DNA of 64,000 bases from Nocardioides exalbidus (lineage in GTDB: Bacteria > Actinomycetota > Actinomycetes > Propionibacteriales > Nocardioidaceae): assembly GCF_900105585.1 (NCBI RefSeq), contig NZ_FNRT01000002.1:1860001-1924000 (forward strand), in the 5' to 3' direction. Of this stretch, positions 35,628 through 44,368 are shown in pieces; positions within the stretch are counted from its first letter, which is position 1; every line of letters begins with the position of its first letter. The translations under genes were made by a program, and so were the position numbers. The notes beneath the pieces are model-generated. The model was not told the origin of the DNA, made no database searches, and saw only the letters and a list, made by a program, of their open reading frames with translations.

Positions 35628-36653
35628 GTGGGGGAGGTCTTCGCCGGGCGCTTCGAGCTGCTCGAGCCGATCGCGGACGGCGGCATGGGATCGGTGTGGG
35701 TCGTGCGCGACCTCCGCGACCAGCAGGCCTACGCCGGCAAGCTCCTGCGGCAGTCGGACTCGGCGTCATTGGTGCGCTTCATGCGCGAGCAGGCCACCCG
35801 CATCGACCACCGCCACGTCGTCACGCCCTTGTCGTGGGCGGGCGAGGACGACCGCGTGCTCTTCACGATGCCGCTCGTCCGCGGCGGCTCGGTCGCCACG
35901 CTGCTCGGTGACCACGGGGCCCTCCCCGCGATGTGGGTGCGCGAGCTCCTCGTGCAGCTGCTCGACGCGCTCGAGGCGGTCCATGCCGCGGGTGTGGTCC
36001 ACCGCGACGTGAAGCCCGCCAACCTGCTGCTCCACGCGACCGGGACCGATCGACCGCACCTGCTCCTGACCGACTTCGGGATCTCGGCGCGACTCGACGA
36101 TCCCAGGCTCACGCACGCGAGCCAGGTGATCGGGTCGCCCGGCTACATGGCGCCCGAGCAGCTGGCCGGGGCCGATCCCGCCGTGGCGCAGGACGTCTAC
36201 GGCGCGGGCATGGTCGGCCTCGAGATGCTCACCGGCGTGCGTCCGCCCCACACGCGGGACGCCGTCGGGACGGCGGTCGGCGCCCAGCCCAGTCTCCGGC
36301 CGCTCGCCGACCTCTTGCTCGACGCGGTGCAGCACGAGTCCACAGCCCGGCCGGCGTCGGCTGCGCGGCTGCGCGAGCAGCTCGTCGCGCTCGACCTCTC
36401 CGCCACCCCCGGCCCCGTCGAGCCGGTGGTCGTCCTCGACCAGCTCGAGGAGCTGGCGCCCGAGGCCACCCGCGTACGCCCGCGCGCGACCCGCCCCGAT
36501 GGCGACGCCGTCGAGGAGGACGCCGCCGTCACCGGTACGCCGTCCGCGCCGGGCGAGGGGCCGAGCGACGACCGTCGGGGCCTGGTCGCCGTGCTCCTCC
36601 TGGTCGTCGCGGCCGCGTGCCTGCTCGGTGCCGCCTGGCTGGTGCTGGCCTGA
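35628..36653 (+). CDS. Membrane-anchored Ser/Thr protein kinase (Hanks type)
   Basis: This protein has about 341 residues. The kinase domain (about 7-260) has the Gly loop IADGGMGSVW, lysine K38 in AGKLL, catalytic HRDVKPANL (D127), metal-binding DFG (D149) and APE in YMAPEQL. A linker rich in Pro/Arg/Asp follows, then one C-terminal membrane helix (LVAVLLLVVAAACLLGAAWLVL) with no extracytoplasmic sensor domain, so any signal must come from the membrane or cytoplasm. A TACGGT box (35615-35620) lies 7 nt before the GTG at 35628. A GTG at 35619 is also in frame. It converges with the VWA gene. Confidence 0.88.
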   Translation: MGEVFAGRFELLEPIADGGMGSVWVVRDLRDQQAYAGKLLRQSDSASLVRFMREQATRIDHRHVVTPLSWAGEDDRVLFTMPLVRGGSVATLLGDHGALPAMWVRELLVQLLDALEAVHAAGVVHRDVKPANLLLHATGTDRPHLLLTDFGISARLDDPRLTHASQVIGSPGYMAPEQLAGADPAVAQDVYGAGMVGLEMLTGVRPPHTRDAVGTAVGAQPSLRPLADLLLDAVQHESTARPASAARLREQLVALDLSATPGPVEPVVVLDQLEELAPEATRVRPRATRPDGDAVEEDAAVTGTPSAPGEGPSDDRRGLVAVLLLVVAAACLLGAAWLVLA

Positions 36654-36663
36654 CGGCCGGGCC

Positions 36664-38676
36664 TCAGGCGCGGCGGCGACCCCGCAGCAGGGCGAGGGCG
36701 ACGCCCACGCATCCGAGGGCGACAGCGCACAGGCCGCCGGCGGCGACCAGCGTGAGGGTGGAGACGCCGCCCGGGTCGTCGGAGGCCGACCTCTCGGCCC
36801 CGTCTGCCCCGTCGCGCTCGTCCGTGCCCGACGTCTCCGACGGGTCCGCCGGTTCCGACGGGTCCGCGGTCTCCTCGGTCGTCGTGACGGGCTCGCCCAG
36901 CGGCCCGTCGCCGCCGGTCAGCAGCGCCTGCCCGTCGGCGTAGTCCGGCACTCCGGACTCCTCACCACGCACCTGGAGGTCGATCCGGAAGGGCATCTCG
37001 AAGGACCGGTCGAGGTAGTCGGCGTCGGCGGCGTAGACGAGGTAGTAGTAGCCGGGGAGGCTGGTGCTCAGGGTCGAGGAGCTGGCGCGGTTGTTGTAGC
37101 GGACCTGCGGTGTCTGGACGCCGAGCACGTCCGAGCCGGACCCGGCGGCGAAGCCGGTGGTCTTGATGCCGTCGCCGCTCATCGTCACCTGCCCGCGCAT
37201 CGGGCTGTAGACGTGGAGCGAGCCGAACGGCCCCTGCAAGCCGACCTCGTCGCGCAGTGCGGGGCCGGCCGGGGGCACGAGCACCCGTGCGCTCAGCGTC
37301 TGGCCGTAGGCCAGCTCGACCCGGAACGCCTGCGTCTCGCCCGGCACGATGGTGCCCCGGTAGGCACCGTCGGTGAGCACCGGTGCGGTGGCGAAGGAGT
37401 CGCCGCCGTCGACCCGGCCCGGCTTGCCGGTGACGTCGGGCGGGTCGAGCACCAGGCCGTTCCAGTCGTCGGCCTCCGGGAGCGAGGTGCCGTCGACCGG
37501 CGGCTCCTCGGCGACCTGGAGGCTGAAGGGCGCCTTGCCGCGGCCGAGGTTGCCGAGCGAGCGGGAGACCGAGATGAGGACCTCGTCGGAGGTCGCGCAG
37601 TCGTCGTTGCCCTGGGTGCCGGCCGCCACCTCCGCACCGAGGAGCTCGGAGGAGATGATGTTCTTGAAGCCGCTGTCGGTTCCGCAGGGGATGCCGACCG
37701 GCGTGCTGGTCGCCAGCTGCACCGTGTCCCACTCCTCGGGGTTCCCGCCGAGGCTGGCGATCCCGACGCGCACCGTCGAGCCGGGCATCGTGCGGTTGTA
37801 GGAGAACCACCGCTCGGCGGTCCTCGACGTGGTGCCGACGGTGTCGCTCCACAGCCCGACCTCCACCGGAGTGGGATTGGCCGAGTCGCCTCCCGCCAGC
37901 GGGGTGCCGTCGAGCGCGAACGGCCGGAGGGCCCGGTCGGTCGCGGTCTGGAGGCTCTCCACGATGTCGTCCGCGTCGTCCGCGTCGTAGTAGGTGCCGT
38001 TGCCCTTCGCTGCCACGCAGCGCAGCTGGGCGCGTGCCTTCGCGTCGACGCTGAGCCCCACGACGTCGATCTGGAGGTCGATCCCCTGCTGGGCCAGCTC
38101 GCCGGCCACGACGCAGGGGTCGGGCTCGCACGTCGCGATTCCGTCGGAGACCAGCACGATCGACCGCGTCGACTCGCCGCCGATGTCACGTGCCGCCTGC
38201 CGCAGGGCATAGCCGATCGGCGTCTCGCCGTAGGGCTCGTACTGCTGGAGCGCCGAGCGGAGCTCGTCGCGGTTGTCGGTGGCGGGGTCCACGACCAGCT
38301 GGGAGTCGGTGCACGCGCCCTTCTGGTCACGTGAGAACACCTGAGCCCCGTAGACCCGCAGGCCGACGTAGGCGTCGTCGGGCAGGCCGTCGACGATCGT
38401 CCCGAGGGCCCGCTTCGCGGCCTCGATCTTCGTGCCTCCCGATCCGGCGGGCTCGGCCATCGACCCGGAGGAGTCGAGGACCAGGACCATCCGGGCGTAG
38501 TCGGTGTCCGTGTCGGTGCCTGTCTCCGTGCTCGTCGTCTCGTCCGGGCTCCCGGCGTGGGCCGGGGCCGTCGCGACGACTGCGAGGGACAGCGCGACCG
38601 CAGCCAGTGCGGCCAGGGCCGCGACGAGCGTGGCCAGGGGCGGGGTCGCCCGGTGATCGTCCTGCATCCGCGTCAT
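36664..38676 (-). CDS. Secreted, membrane-anchored von Willebrand factor A domain protein
   Basis: The 670-residue protein has a signal peptide (about 1-41, ending PAHAG), then a VWA domain with a complete MIDAS: DSSGSM, the threonine in GETPIGYAL and the aspartate in SDGIATC. A long extracytoplasmic beta-rich region (about 260-590) follows, then an acidic Thr/Ser/Asp linker and a C-terminal membrane helix with a short basic tail (LRGRRRA). Such proteins bind metal-dependent ligands at the cell surface. The exact role is unknown. AGGAGG lies 8 nt before the ATG. It converges with the kinase gene, 10 bp apart. Confidence 0.85.
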   Translation of the reverse strand: MTRMQDDHRATPPLATLVAALAALAAVALSLAVVATAPAHAGSPDETTSTETGTDTDTDYARMVLVLDSSGSMAEPAGSGGTKIEAAKRALGTIVDGLPDDAYVGLRVYGAQVFSRDQKGACTDSQLVVDPATDNRDELRSALQQYEPYGETPIGYALRQAARDIGGESTRSIVLVSDGIATCEPDPCVVAGELAQQGIDLQIDVVGLSVDAKARAQLRCVAAKGNGTYYDADDADDIVESLQTATDRALRPFALDGTPLAGGDSANPTPVEVGLWSDTVGTTSRTAERWFSYNRTMPGSTVRVGIASLGGNPEEWDTVQLATSTPVGIPCGTDSGFKNIISSELLGAEVAAGTQGNDDCATSDEVLISVSRSLGNLGRGKAPFSLQVAEEPPVDGTSLPEADDWNGLVLDPPDVTGKPGRVDGGDSFATAPVLTDGAYRGTIVPGETQAFRVELAYGQTLSARVLVPPAGPALRDEVGLQGPFGSLHVYSPMRGQVTMSGDGIKTTGFAAGSGSDVLGVQTPQVRYNNRASSSTLSTSLPGYYYLVYAADADYLDRSFEMPFRIDLQVRGEESGVPDYADGQALLTGGDGPLGEPVTTTEETADPSEPADPSETSGTDERDGADGAERSASDDPGGVSTLTLVAAGGLCAVALGCVGVALALLRGRRRA

Positions 38677-38722
38677 GGTGAGAACCTCCTGCGACCCGTC
38701 TACCCAGCGTTAGCAATCGCAA

Positions 38723-38733
38723 ACATACTATGT
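38723..38733. promoter_or_regulatory. Short AT-rich palindrome at the XRE-gene promoter
   Basis: ACATA-C-TATGT lies 8 nt upstream of a TACGAT -10 box (38742-38747), in the position of the -35 element, in the gap between the divergent VWA and XRE genes. AT-rich palindromes stand out in this DNA. It could be an autoregulatory site of the XRE protein. Confidence 0.35.
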
Positions 38734-38753
38734 GCGTGCGTTACGATCCCGGC

Positions 38754-39254
38754 ATGGTTGCACAGTCGGAGAGCCGCCGGCGCCAGCAGGAGCTCTACGG
38801 CGCGGCCATCGGCGACGTCCTCGACCGCGTCACCTCAACCCTCGGCCTCAGCCAGGCAGCCGTCGCGCGCACCATCGGGGTGTCGGCCCCGATGCTCTCG
38901 CAGCTCGCCAGTGGTCGGCGTACGACGATCGGGAACCCGCTCGCGGTGCAGCGGCTGCGTGCGCTGGTGGAGCTGTCGGACGAGGTGGTGGCGGGCCTGG
39001 CCCACAGCGAGGTCGCGGTGCGGCTCGAGGAGATCGGCCGCCAGGACTCGACGACCCTGACCGGACCGTCGGCGCGACCCACGGGCGACCCGTCGACGGC
39101 CCAGCTGCTGCGGGCCGTCGCGTCGGGGCAGGACCTGCTGCGGGCGGCCGACCTGCTCGCCGCCGAGCACCCCGCGCTGGCCGAGCTGATCCGGGTGCAC
39201 GGCACGGGCTCGCCGGACGAGGTCCGCCAGCACCTCGACGGTTTGCTGCGGTAG
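38754..39254 (+). CDS. XRE-like helix-turn-helix regulator
   Basis: The 166-residue protein carries an N-terminal HTH (about 25-65: GLSQAAVARTIGVSAPMLSQLASGRR) in the lambda-repressor/XRE style. A helical region rich in Leu/Ala/Glu follows, with a second pair of helices near the C-terminus. The ATG at 38754 is 6 nt after a TACGAT box, so the mRNA is probably leaderless. An in-frame ATG at 38730 would lie upstream of the promoter. It converges with ilvA, 3 bp apart. The target is unknown; the divergent VWA gene is a candidate. Confidence 0.8.
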   Translation: MVAQSESRRRQQELYGAAIGDVLDRVTSTLGLSQAAVARTIGVSAPMLSQLASGRRTTIGNPLAVQRLRALVELSDEVVAGLAHSEVAVRLEEIGRQDSTTLTGPSARPTGDPSTAQLLRAVASGQDLLRAADLLAAEHPALAELIRVHGTGSPDEVRQHLDGLLR

Positions 39255-39257
39255 GGC

Positions 39258-40529
39258 CTACTGCACGAAGCGGAAGAGCGGGCTCGACGGCTCGACCAGC
39301 TCGACGCGCAGCGCGGAGTCGGCCATCCGCTTCATCAGCGGCTCGTAGTCCTCGCGCCGCTGGAGCTCCACGCCGACCAGTGCCGGGCCGGTCTCGCGGT
39401 TGGAGCGCTTGACGTACTCGAAGAGCGTGATGTCGTCGTCGGGGCCGAGGACCTCGTCGAGGAAGCGCCGCAGCGCGCCCGGCTCCTGCGGGAAGTCGAC
39501 GAGGAAGTAGTGCTTGAGCCCCTCCTGCACGAGCGCGCGCTCGACGACCTCGGCGTAGCGGCTGACGTCGTTGTTGCCGCCGGACAGCACGCACACGACG
39601 GTCGAGCCGGGCGCGAGGCCGAGGTCGGCGAGGCGGAGCGCGGCGGGCGCCAGCGCGCCGGCGGGCTCGGCGATGATCCCGTCGGCCTGGTAGAGCGCGA
39701 GCATCTCGACGCAGACCAGCCCCTCGGGCACGACGCGCAGGTCGGGACGGTGTCGTCGGACGACGTCGAAGGGGATCGCGCCGACCTTCCGCACGGCCGC
39801 GCCGTCCACGAACGGGTCGACGTCGGCGAGGTCGACCGGCCCTCCGGCCTCGACGGCCGCGGTCATCGAGGCCGCGCCCTGCGGCTCGACGCCGATGACG
39901 CGCGTCGTCGGCGCGTGCTCGGCGACGTGGGTCAGCACGCCGGCGAGGAGCCCGCCGCCGCCAACGGGTACGACGATCGCGTCCGGCGCCGCGCTGTCCT
40001 GGGCCGCCAGCTGCGCGAGCACCTCGGCCGCGATCGTGCCCTGCCCGGCGACGGTCCGGGGATCGTCGAAGGCCGGCACCGGGATCGCGCCGGTCGTCTC
40101 GGCGTGGACGCGCGACAGGGCGGCAGCGTCGTCGTACGTGTCACCGTCGACGACCACGTCGACGAAGGACCCGCCGAGGGCCGCGATCCGCTCGCGCTTC
40201 TGCCGCGGGGTGGTGCGGGGGAGGTGGATGCGCGCGTGCACGCCGGTGCGGGAGCAGGCGTACGCCACCCCCTGCGCGTGGTTGCCCGCGCTCGCGCACG
40301 TGACGCCCGCGGCCCGCTCGTCGTCGCTGAGCTGCGCGATCAGGTTGTAGGCACCGCGGCCCTTGTAGGACCGGACCTCCTGGAGGTCCTCGCGCTTGAG
40401 CCAGACGTCGAGGCCGGTGAGCGCGGAGAGCCGCGGCGACCGGTGGAGCGGCGTGCTCCCGGCGACACCGGCCAACCGGGCGGCGGCGTCGTCGATGTCG
40501 CGTGCGGTGACCGGGGCTGACTGATCCAC
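39258..40529 (-). CDS. ilvA: Threonine ammonia-lyase (threonine deaminase)
   Basis: This 423-residue fold-type II PLP enzyme converts threonine to 2-oxobutyrate, the first step of isoleucine synthesis. The PLP lysine is K56 in RSYKGRGAYN, the phosphate loop is the glycine-rich GGGGL of VPVGGGGLLAG, and SAGNHAQGVA is present. The C-terminal about 90 residues form one ACT-like regulatory domain (HYFLVDFPQEPGALRRFLDEV), the short IlvA form. I chose the GTG at 40529 because GGGAGG precedes it at proper distance. An upstream ATG at 40574 lacks a ribosome binding site. Confidence 0.93.
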   Translation of the reverse strand: MDQSAPVTARDIDDAAARLAGVAGSTPLHRSPRLSALTGLDVWLKREDLQEVRSYKGRGAYNLIAQLSDDERAAGVTCASAGNHAQGVAYACSRTGVHARIHLPRTTPRQKRERIAALGGSFVDVVVDGDTYDDAAALSRVHAETTGAIPVPAFDDPRTVAGQGTIAAEVLAQLAAQDSAAPDAIVVPVGGGGLLAGVLTHVAEHAPTTRVIGVEPQGAASMTAAVEAGGPVDLADVDPFVDGAAVRKVGAIPFDVVRRHRPDLRVVPEGLVCVEMLALYQADGIIAEPAGALAPAALRLADLGLAPGSTVVCVLSGGNNDVSRYAEVVERALVQEGLKHYFLVDFPQEPGALRRFLDEVLGPDDDITLFEYVKRSNRETGPALVGVELQRREDYEPLMKRMADSALRVELVEPSSPLFRFVQ

Positions 40530-40659
40530 CGGTCCATCCTCCCGCACCCGGCGCGGTGTCCCCACGTTGTCCATCGCGAACCGAATCGGTGGTGGGAGAT
40601 GGATCTTTTGTTGAGGTGGGGTATCGGCATCGTGCTCATGGGGTACTTATGCTGATTTG

Positions 40660-41340
40660 GTGCACGTACTCATGGTGGAAGACGACAGGGAGCTCGCGGC
40701 GTCCCTGACCCACCTGTTCCGTGCAGGCGGGTTCGAGGCCGCGGTGGTCACCAACGGCCAGGAGGCGATCGCCCACGTCGAGTCGACCGAGGTCGACCTG
40801 CTCATCCTCGACCTGATGCTGCCCGACATGGACGGCGTCGACGTGTGCCGCTCGCTGCGCACGCTGGGCTTCACCGGCGGCATCGTCATCATGTCGGCGC
40901 GCAGCGACGAGCTCGACGTCGTCGCCGGTCTCGACGCGGGCGCCGACGACTACCTCGTCAAGCCGTGCTCCATCGCCGAGCTGCAGTCACGTGTGCGGTC
41001 GGTGCTGCGACGGATCCACCGGCACTACGACGCCACGGCCCAGGGCCTGGCCGAGCACCCGCAGCTCGAGGTCGTCGACCACCACATCGTCTTCGGGGGC
41101 GAGGAGATCGCGACCCACGGTCGCGAGTTCGACGTGCTCTCCCTCCTGATCGCCCAGCGCGGGCGCGTCGTCCTCCGCGAGACGCTGATGGACAAGGTGT
41201 GGGGCACCGACTGGGAGGGCTCGCCGATGGTGCTCTCCGCCGCCGTCGGCCGGATCCGCAACCGGCTCGAGGCCGTCGAGGCCACCGAGCAGGTCGAGAA
41301 CGTCCGCGGCGTCGGCTTCCGCCTCTCCCCGGCGGAGTAG
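40660..41340 (+). CDS. OmpR-family response regulator, orphan
   Basis: The 226-residue protein has an N-terminal receiver with phospho-acceptor D51 in LLILDLMLPDMDG, acidic pocket EDDRE, and lysine in YLVKPCS. The C-terminal winged helix is of OmpR/PhoB type (GREFDVLSLLIAQRGRVVLRE, SAAVGRIRNRLE). A TATGCT box (40648-40653) lies 6 nt before the GTG, so it is probably leaderless. No histidine kinase is adjacent: neighbours are ilvA and the kinase/phospho-lyase gene. Its partner must be elsewhere. Confidence 0.92.
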   Translation: MHVLMVEDDRELAASLTHLFRAGGFEAAVVTNGQEAIAHVESTEVDLLILDLMLPDMDGVDVCRSLRTLGFTGGIVIMSARSDELDVVAGLDAGADDYLVKPCSIAELQSRVRSVLRRIHRHYDATAQGLAEHPQLEVVDHHIVFGGEEIATHGREFDVLSLLIAQRGRVVLRETLMDKVWGTDWEGSPMVLSAAVGRIRNRLEAVEATEQVENVRGVGFRLSPAE

Positions 41341-41379
41341 CCCGCCCGCTCGCCCGTCGAGCACTGCCATGATGCGCGG

Positions 41380-43611
41380 GTGATCGACGACGTGATGGCC
41401 GAGCCGGCGCCGGTGCTGTCCGCTGCGCGCGTCACCACCCTGGTCGCCGACCTGTGGGGCGTCCCCGTCACGAGCGTCCGGCCGCTGTCCAGCGAGCGCG
41501 ACCTCAACGTGCTGGTCGACGGCCACGTCCTCAAGGTCTCCAACCCCGCCGAGGACCGGGCGATCGTCGACATGGAGGTCGCGGCGATGGCGCACGTGGC
41601 CGCCGTCGACCCCACGCTGCCGATCCCTCGCACCGCGAACTTGATTGACCTCAATCAAGTTCGCGCCATCGCCGACGACCTCGGCCGCCCCTGCCTGGCA
41701 CGCCTCATCACCACCGTCCCCGGCGACGGGCTCGAGGGGCAGGTCATCACCGAGGACCTGGCCGAGCAGGCCGGAGCGACCGCCGCCCGCGTGGCCCGGG
41801 CGCTGGGCGGCTTCTTCCACCCCGCTGCGGGTCAGCGCGACCTCGACTGGGACGTACGCCGCCTCCCGGCCGTCGCCGGTCCGGCGCTCCCCGACGTCGT
41901 CGCCCGGGTCGCGCCGGCCCTGGAGCGGTGTGCTGCGCTGCCCGGCGGCATCCACCACGCCGACGTCACGCTCACCAACCTGCTCGTCACCGACGGCAGG
42001 GTCACCGGCGTCATCGACTTCGGCGACATGCACCACACGGCCGACGTCGCCGACCTCGCGGTCACGCTGACCTCGGTCCTGCGCAACACCAGCGAGACCC
42101 AGGTCTGCTCGCTGTGGGAGCTGGCGGGCGCGACCCTGCGTGGCTACCAGCGGCTGCGTCCGCTCGCGCCCGACGAGGTCGACGTGCTCGGCGAGCTGGT
42201 GCTGTCGCGCCTCGCGCTGAGCGCGATCATCTCGGGCCGGCGCGCGAGCGCCCACCCCGGCAACACGGCCTACATCACGCAGTACGACGACGCCGACACC
42301 CGCGTGCTGGCCTTGCTGATGGAGCTGTCGCCGGCCGACCTGTCGGCCCGGCTGCACCGGCTCGCCGGGACCGCCCCGGCCACGTGGTCCTCGGTCCGCG
42401 CCCGCCGGGACGCGGCGATGGGCGGACCGGTGGCGCCGCTCTTCTACGACGAGCCGCTGGAGATCGTCAGCGGTGCGGGCGCGTGGCTGACCTCGTCGGA
42501 CGGCACGCGCTACCTCGATGCCTACAACAACGTCGCCGTCGTCGGGCACGCCGACCCGACCGTGGCGAACCGAGTGGCGCGGCAGCTGCGCACCGTCAAC
42601 ACGCACTCGCGCTACCTGCACCCCGAGGTCGTCGAGCTCGCGGAGCGGCTGGTCGCGACCATGCCGCCCGAGCTCGACACCGTGCTCTTCACCACCTCCG
42701 GCACCGAGGCCAACGAGGTCGCCTGGCGGCTGGCGACCGAGCGGACCGGCGGGTCGGGCGCGCTGGTCGTCGAGCACAGCTATCACGGCAGCACGAAGTG
42801 GATGGCCGACCTGAGCTCCAACGAGTGGCCGCCGGGCCACCAGCCGTCGGCGGTCGGGCGCTTCCACGCGCCGCGCGGCGGTGCCGACCCGTCCGCGTCG
42901 ATCGCCGACGCCGCCGTGACCCTGGCGGAGCATGGTCATCGACCGGCGCTGCTGCTCGCCGACTCCGGCTTCACCAGCGAGGGCGTCCACGACGCGCCGG
43001 CGTCGTACTTCGCGGGGCTGCGCGACGCCGCCCACGCCGCAGGTGCGCTCTTCCTCGCCGACGAGGTGCAGGTGGGCTACGGCCGCACGGGGCCGCTGAT
43101 GTGGCGCTTCATGCAGTCCCGCGTCGTGCCCGACCTCGTCACGATCGGCAAGCCGATGGGTGCGGGCTACCCGATGGGAGCCGTGATCACGCGGCGCGAG
43201 CACGTGGACCGCTTCGCCACGCACTACGAGTACTTCTCCACCTTCGCGGCCACGCCTGCCGCCGCGGCCGCGGGCAACGCCGTGCTCGACGTCCTGTCCG
43301 ACCGCGCCCTGCCCGCACGCGCACTCGTGACGGGGGAGCACCTGGTCTCCCGCCTGCGGACCCTCGCCGCGTCGACCGACGTCCTCGGGGAGGTGCGGGG
43401 AACCGGCCTGGTCGTCGGCGTCGACGTCGTCTCCCGCCCGGTCGCCCGACAGCTGCTCCAGGCGCTGGTGCGCGCGGGTGCGCTGGCCGGCCTCACCGGA
43501 CCGGGAGGCACCGTCCTCAAGGTCCGCCCGCCCCTGGTCTGGGACGAGAACCACGTCGACCACTTCGTCGCCTGCTTGACGCGAGCGCTGGACCAGGTCG
43601 CCGCTGGTTGA
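41380..43611 (+). CDS. Fused APH-type kinase and class III aminotransferase-like phospho-lyase
   Basis: This 743-residue protein has two enzyme domains. Residues about 10-340 are an APH/hydroxylysine-kinase-like domain with HADVTLTN (HxDxxxxN catalytic loop) and VIDFGDM. Residues about 345-743 are a class III PLP enzyme with TTSGTEANEVAWR, LADEVQVGYGRTG and PLP lysine K591 in TIGKPMGAGYP. In animals, separate proteins of these families first phosphorylate hydroxylysine or ethanolamine and then eliminate phosphate and ammonia, so a bifunctional kinase/phospho-lyase is likely. Many bacterial fusions carry an M23 domain in between, but it is missing here. Residues 86-95 are encoded by a perfect palindrome with rare codons. 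Confidence 0.85.
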   Translation: MIDDVMAEPAPVLSAARVTTLVADLWGVPVTSVRPLSSERDLNVLVDGHVLKVSNPAEDRAIVDMEVAAMAHVAAVDPTLPIPRTANLIDLNQVRAIADDLGRPCLARLITTVPGDGLEGQVITEDLAEQAGATAARVARALGGFFHPAAGQRDLDWDVRRLPAVAGPALPDVVARVAPALERCAALPGGIHHADVTLTNLLVTDGRVTGVIDFGDMHHTADVADLAVTLTSVLRNTSETQVCSLWELAGATLRGYQRLRPLAPDEVDVLGELVLSRLALSAIISGRRASAHPGNTAYITQYDDADTRVLALLMELSPADLSARLHRLAGTAPATWSSVRARRDAAMGGPVAPLFYDEPLEIVSGAGAWLTSSDGTRYLDAYNNVAVVGHADPTVANRVARQLRTVNTHSRYLHPEVVELAERLVATMPPELDTVLFTTSGTEANEVAWRLATERTGGSGALVVEHSYHGSTKWMADLSSNEWPPGHQPSAVGRFHAPRGGADPSASIADAAVTLAEHGHRPALLLADSGFTSEGVHDAPASYFAGLRDAAHAAGALFLADEVQVGYGRTGPLMWRFMQSRVVPDLVTIGKPMGAGYPMGAVITRREHVDRFATHYEYFSTFAATPAAAAAGNAVLDVLSDRALPARALVTGEHLVSRLRTLAASTDVLGEVRGTGLVVGVDVVSRPVARQLLQALVRAGALAGLTGPGGTVLKVRPPLVWDENHVDHFVACLTRALDQVAAG
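41635..41664. repeat. Perfect 14-bp inverted repeat inside the kinase domain
   Basis: GCGAACTTGATTGA and TCAATCAAGTTCGC (41635-41648 and 41651-41664) are exact complements separated by CC. The block is strikingly AT-rich and uses codons that are rare in this genome (TTG, ATT, AAT, CAA, GTT). It keeps the reading frame and encodes residues 86-95 (ANLIDLNQVR region) of the kinase domain. It could be an intragenic operator, an RNA hairpin or the trace of a small insertion. Confidence 0.75.
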
Positions 43612-43672
43612 GCAGGTCGCGCAGCGACCGTGGCGGGACCGGGGCTCGGCCCCGCCACCTACAGTCACTCCC

Positions 43673-44368
43673 GTGGCACGCATCCTGGTCGCCGAGGACG
43701 ACCCCAAGCAGGCGGAGCTCGTCCGGCGCTACGCGGTCGCCGAGGGCCACGACGTGACGGTCGTGGGCGATGGCCGGGAGGCCGTGGACGCGGCGCGGCG
43801 CTCCACGCCCGACCTGCTGGTGCTCGACGTGATGATGCCCGGGATGGACGGCCTCGACGTGTGCCGCATCCTGCGCGCCGACGAGGCGACTGAGGCGGTG
43901 CCGATCCTCATGCTCACCGCGCGTGCGACCGAGGACGACCTGCTCCACGGCCTCGACCTCGGTGCCGACGACTACCTCACGAAGCCCTACAGCCCCCGCG
44001 AGCTGATGGCCCGCGTCCGCTCGCTGCTGCGCCGCCGACGCATCGACGCCGCCGAGGCGGGGCGGTCGGCGGTGACCCTCGGCCCGCTGACCGTGGCCCC
44101 CACGACCCACGAGGTGCGCTGGCACGGCGAGGTCGTCACCTGCACGCCCGGCGAGCTGCTCCTGCTGGAGGCGCTCGCCGCCGAGCCGGGCAGGGTGTTC
44201 TCCCGGGCCCAGCTCCTCACCCGCCTGCACGGGCACGGCGACGCGGCGCACGTGACGCCCCGCACGGTCGACGTGCACGTCGCCAACCTCCGCAAGAAGC
44301 TCGACCCCGGCCTCATCCGCACCGTCCACGGCGTGGGCTACGCCGCCGTCGCCCCGGCCGGCTCGTGA
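43673..44368 (+). CDS. OmpR-family response regulator of a two-component system
   Basis: The 231-residue protein has a receiver with D52 in LLVLDVMMPGMDG, acidic pair EDD at residues 8-10 and lysine in YLTKPYSP. The DNA-binding winged helix follows (PGELLLLEALAAEPGRVFSR, TVDVHVANLRKKL). A TACAGT box (43660-43665) lies 7 nt before the GTG, giving a leaderless start. The stop overlaps the GTG of the histidine kinase gene. It probably binds the 11-bp TGACA repeats ahead of the hydrolase gene downstream. Confidence 0.94.
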   Translation: MARILVAEDDPKQAELVRRYAVAEGHDVTVVGDGREAVDAARRSTPDLLVLDVMMPGMDGLDVCRILRADEATEAVPILMLTARATEDDLLHGLDLGADDYLTKPYSPRELMARVRSLLRRRRIDAAEAGRSAVTLGPLTVAPTTHEVRWHGEVVTCTPGELLLLEALAAEPGRVFSRAQLLTRLHGHGDAAHVTPRTVDVHVANLRKKLDPGLIRTVHGVGYAAVAPAGS

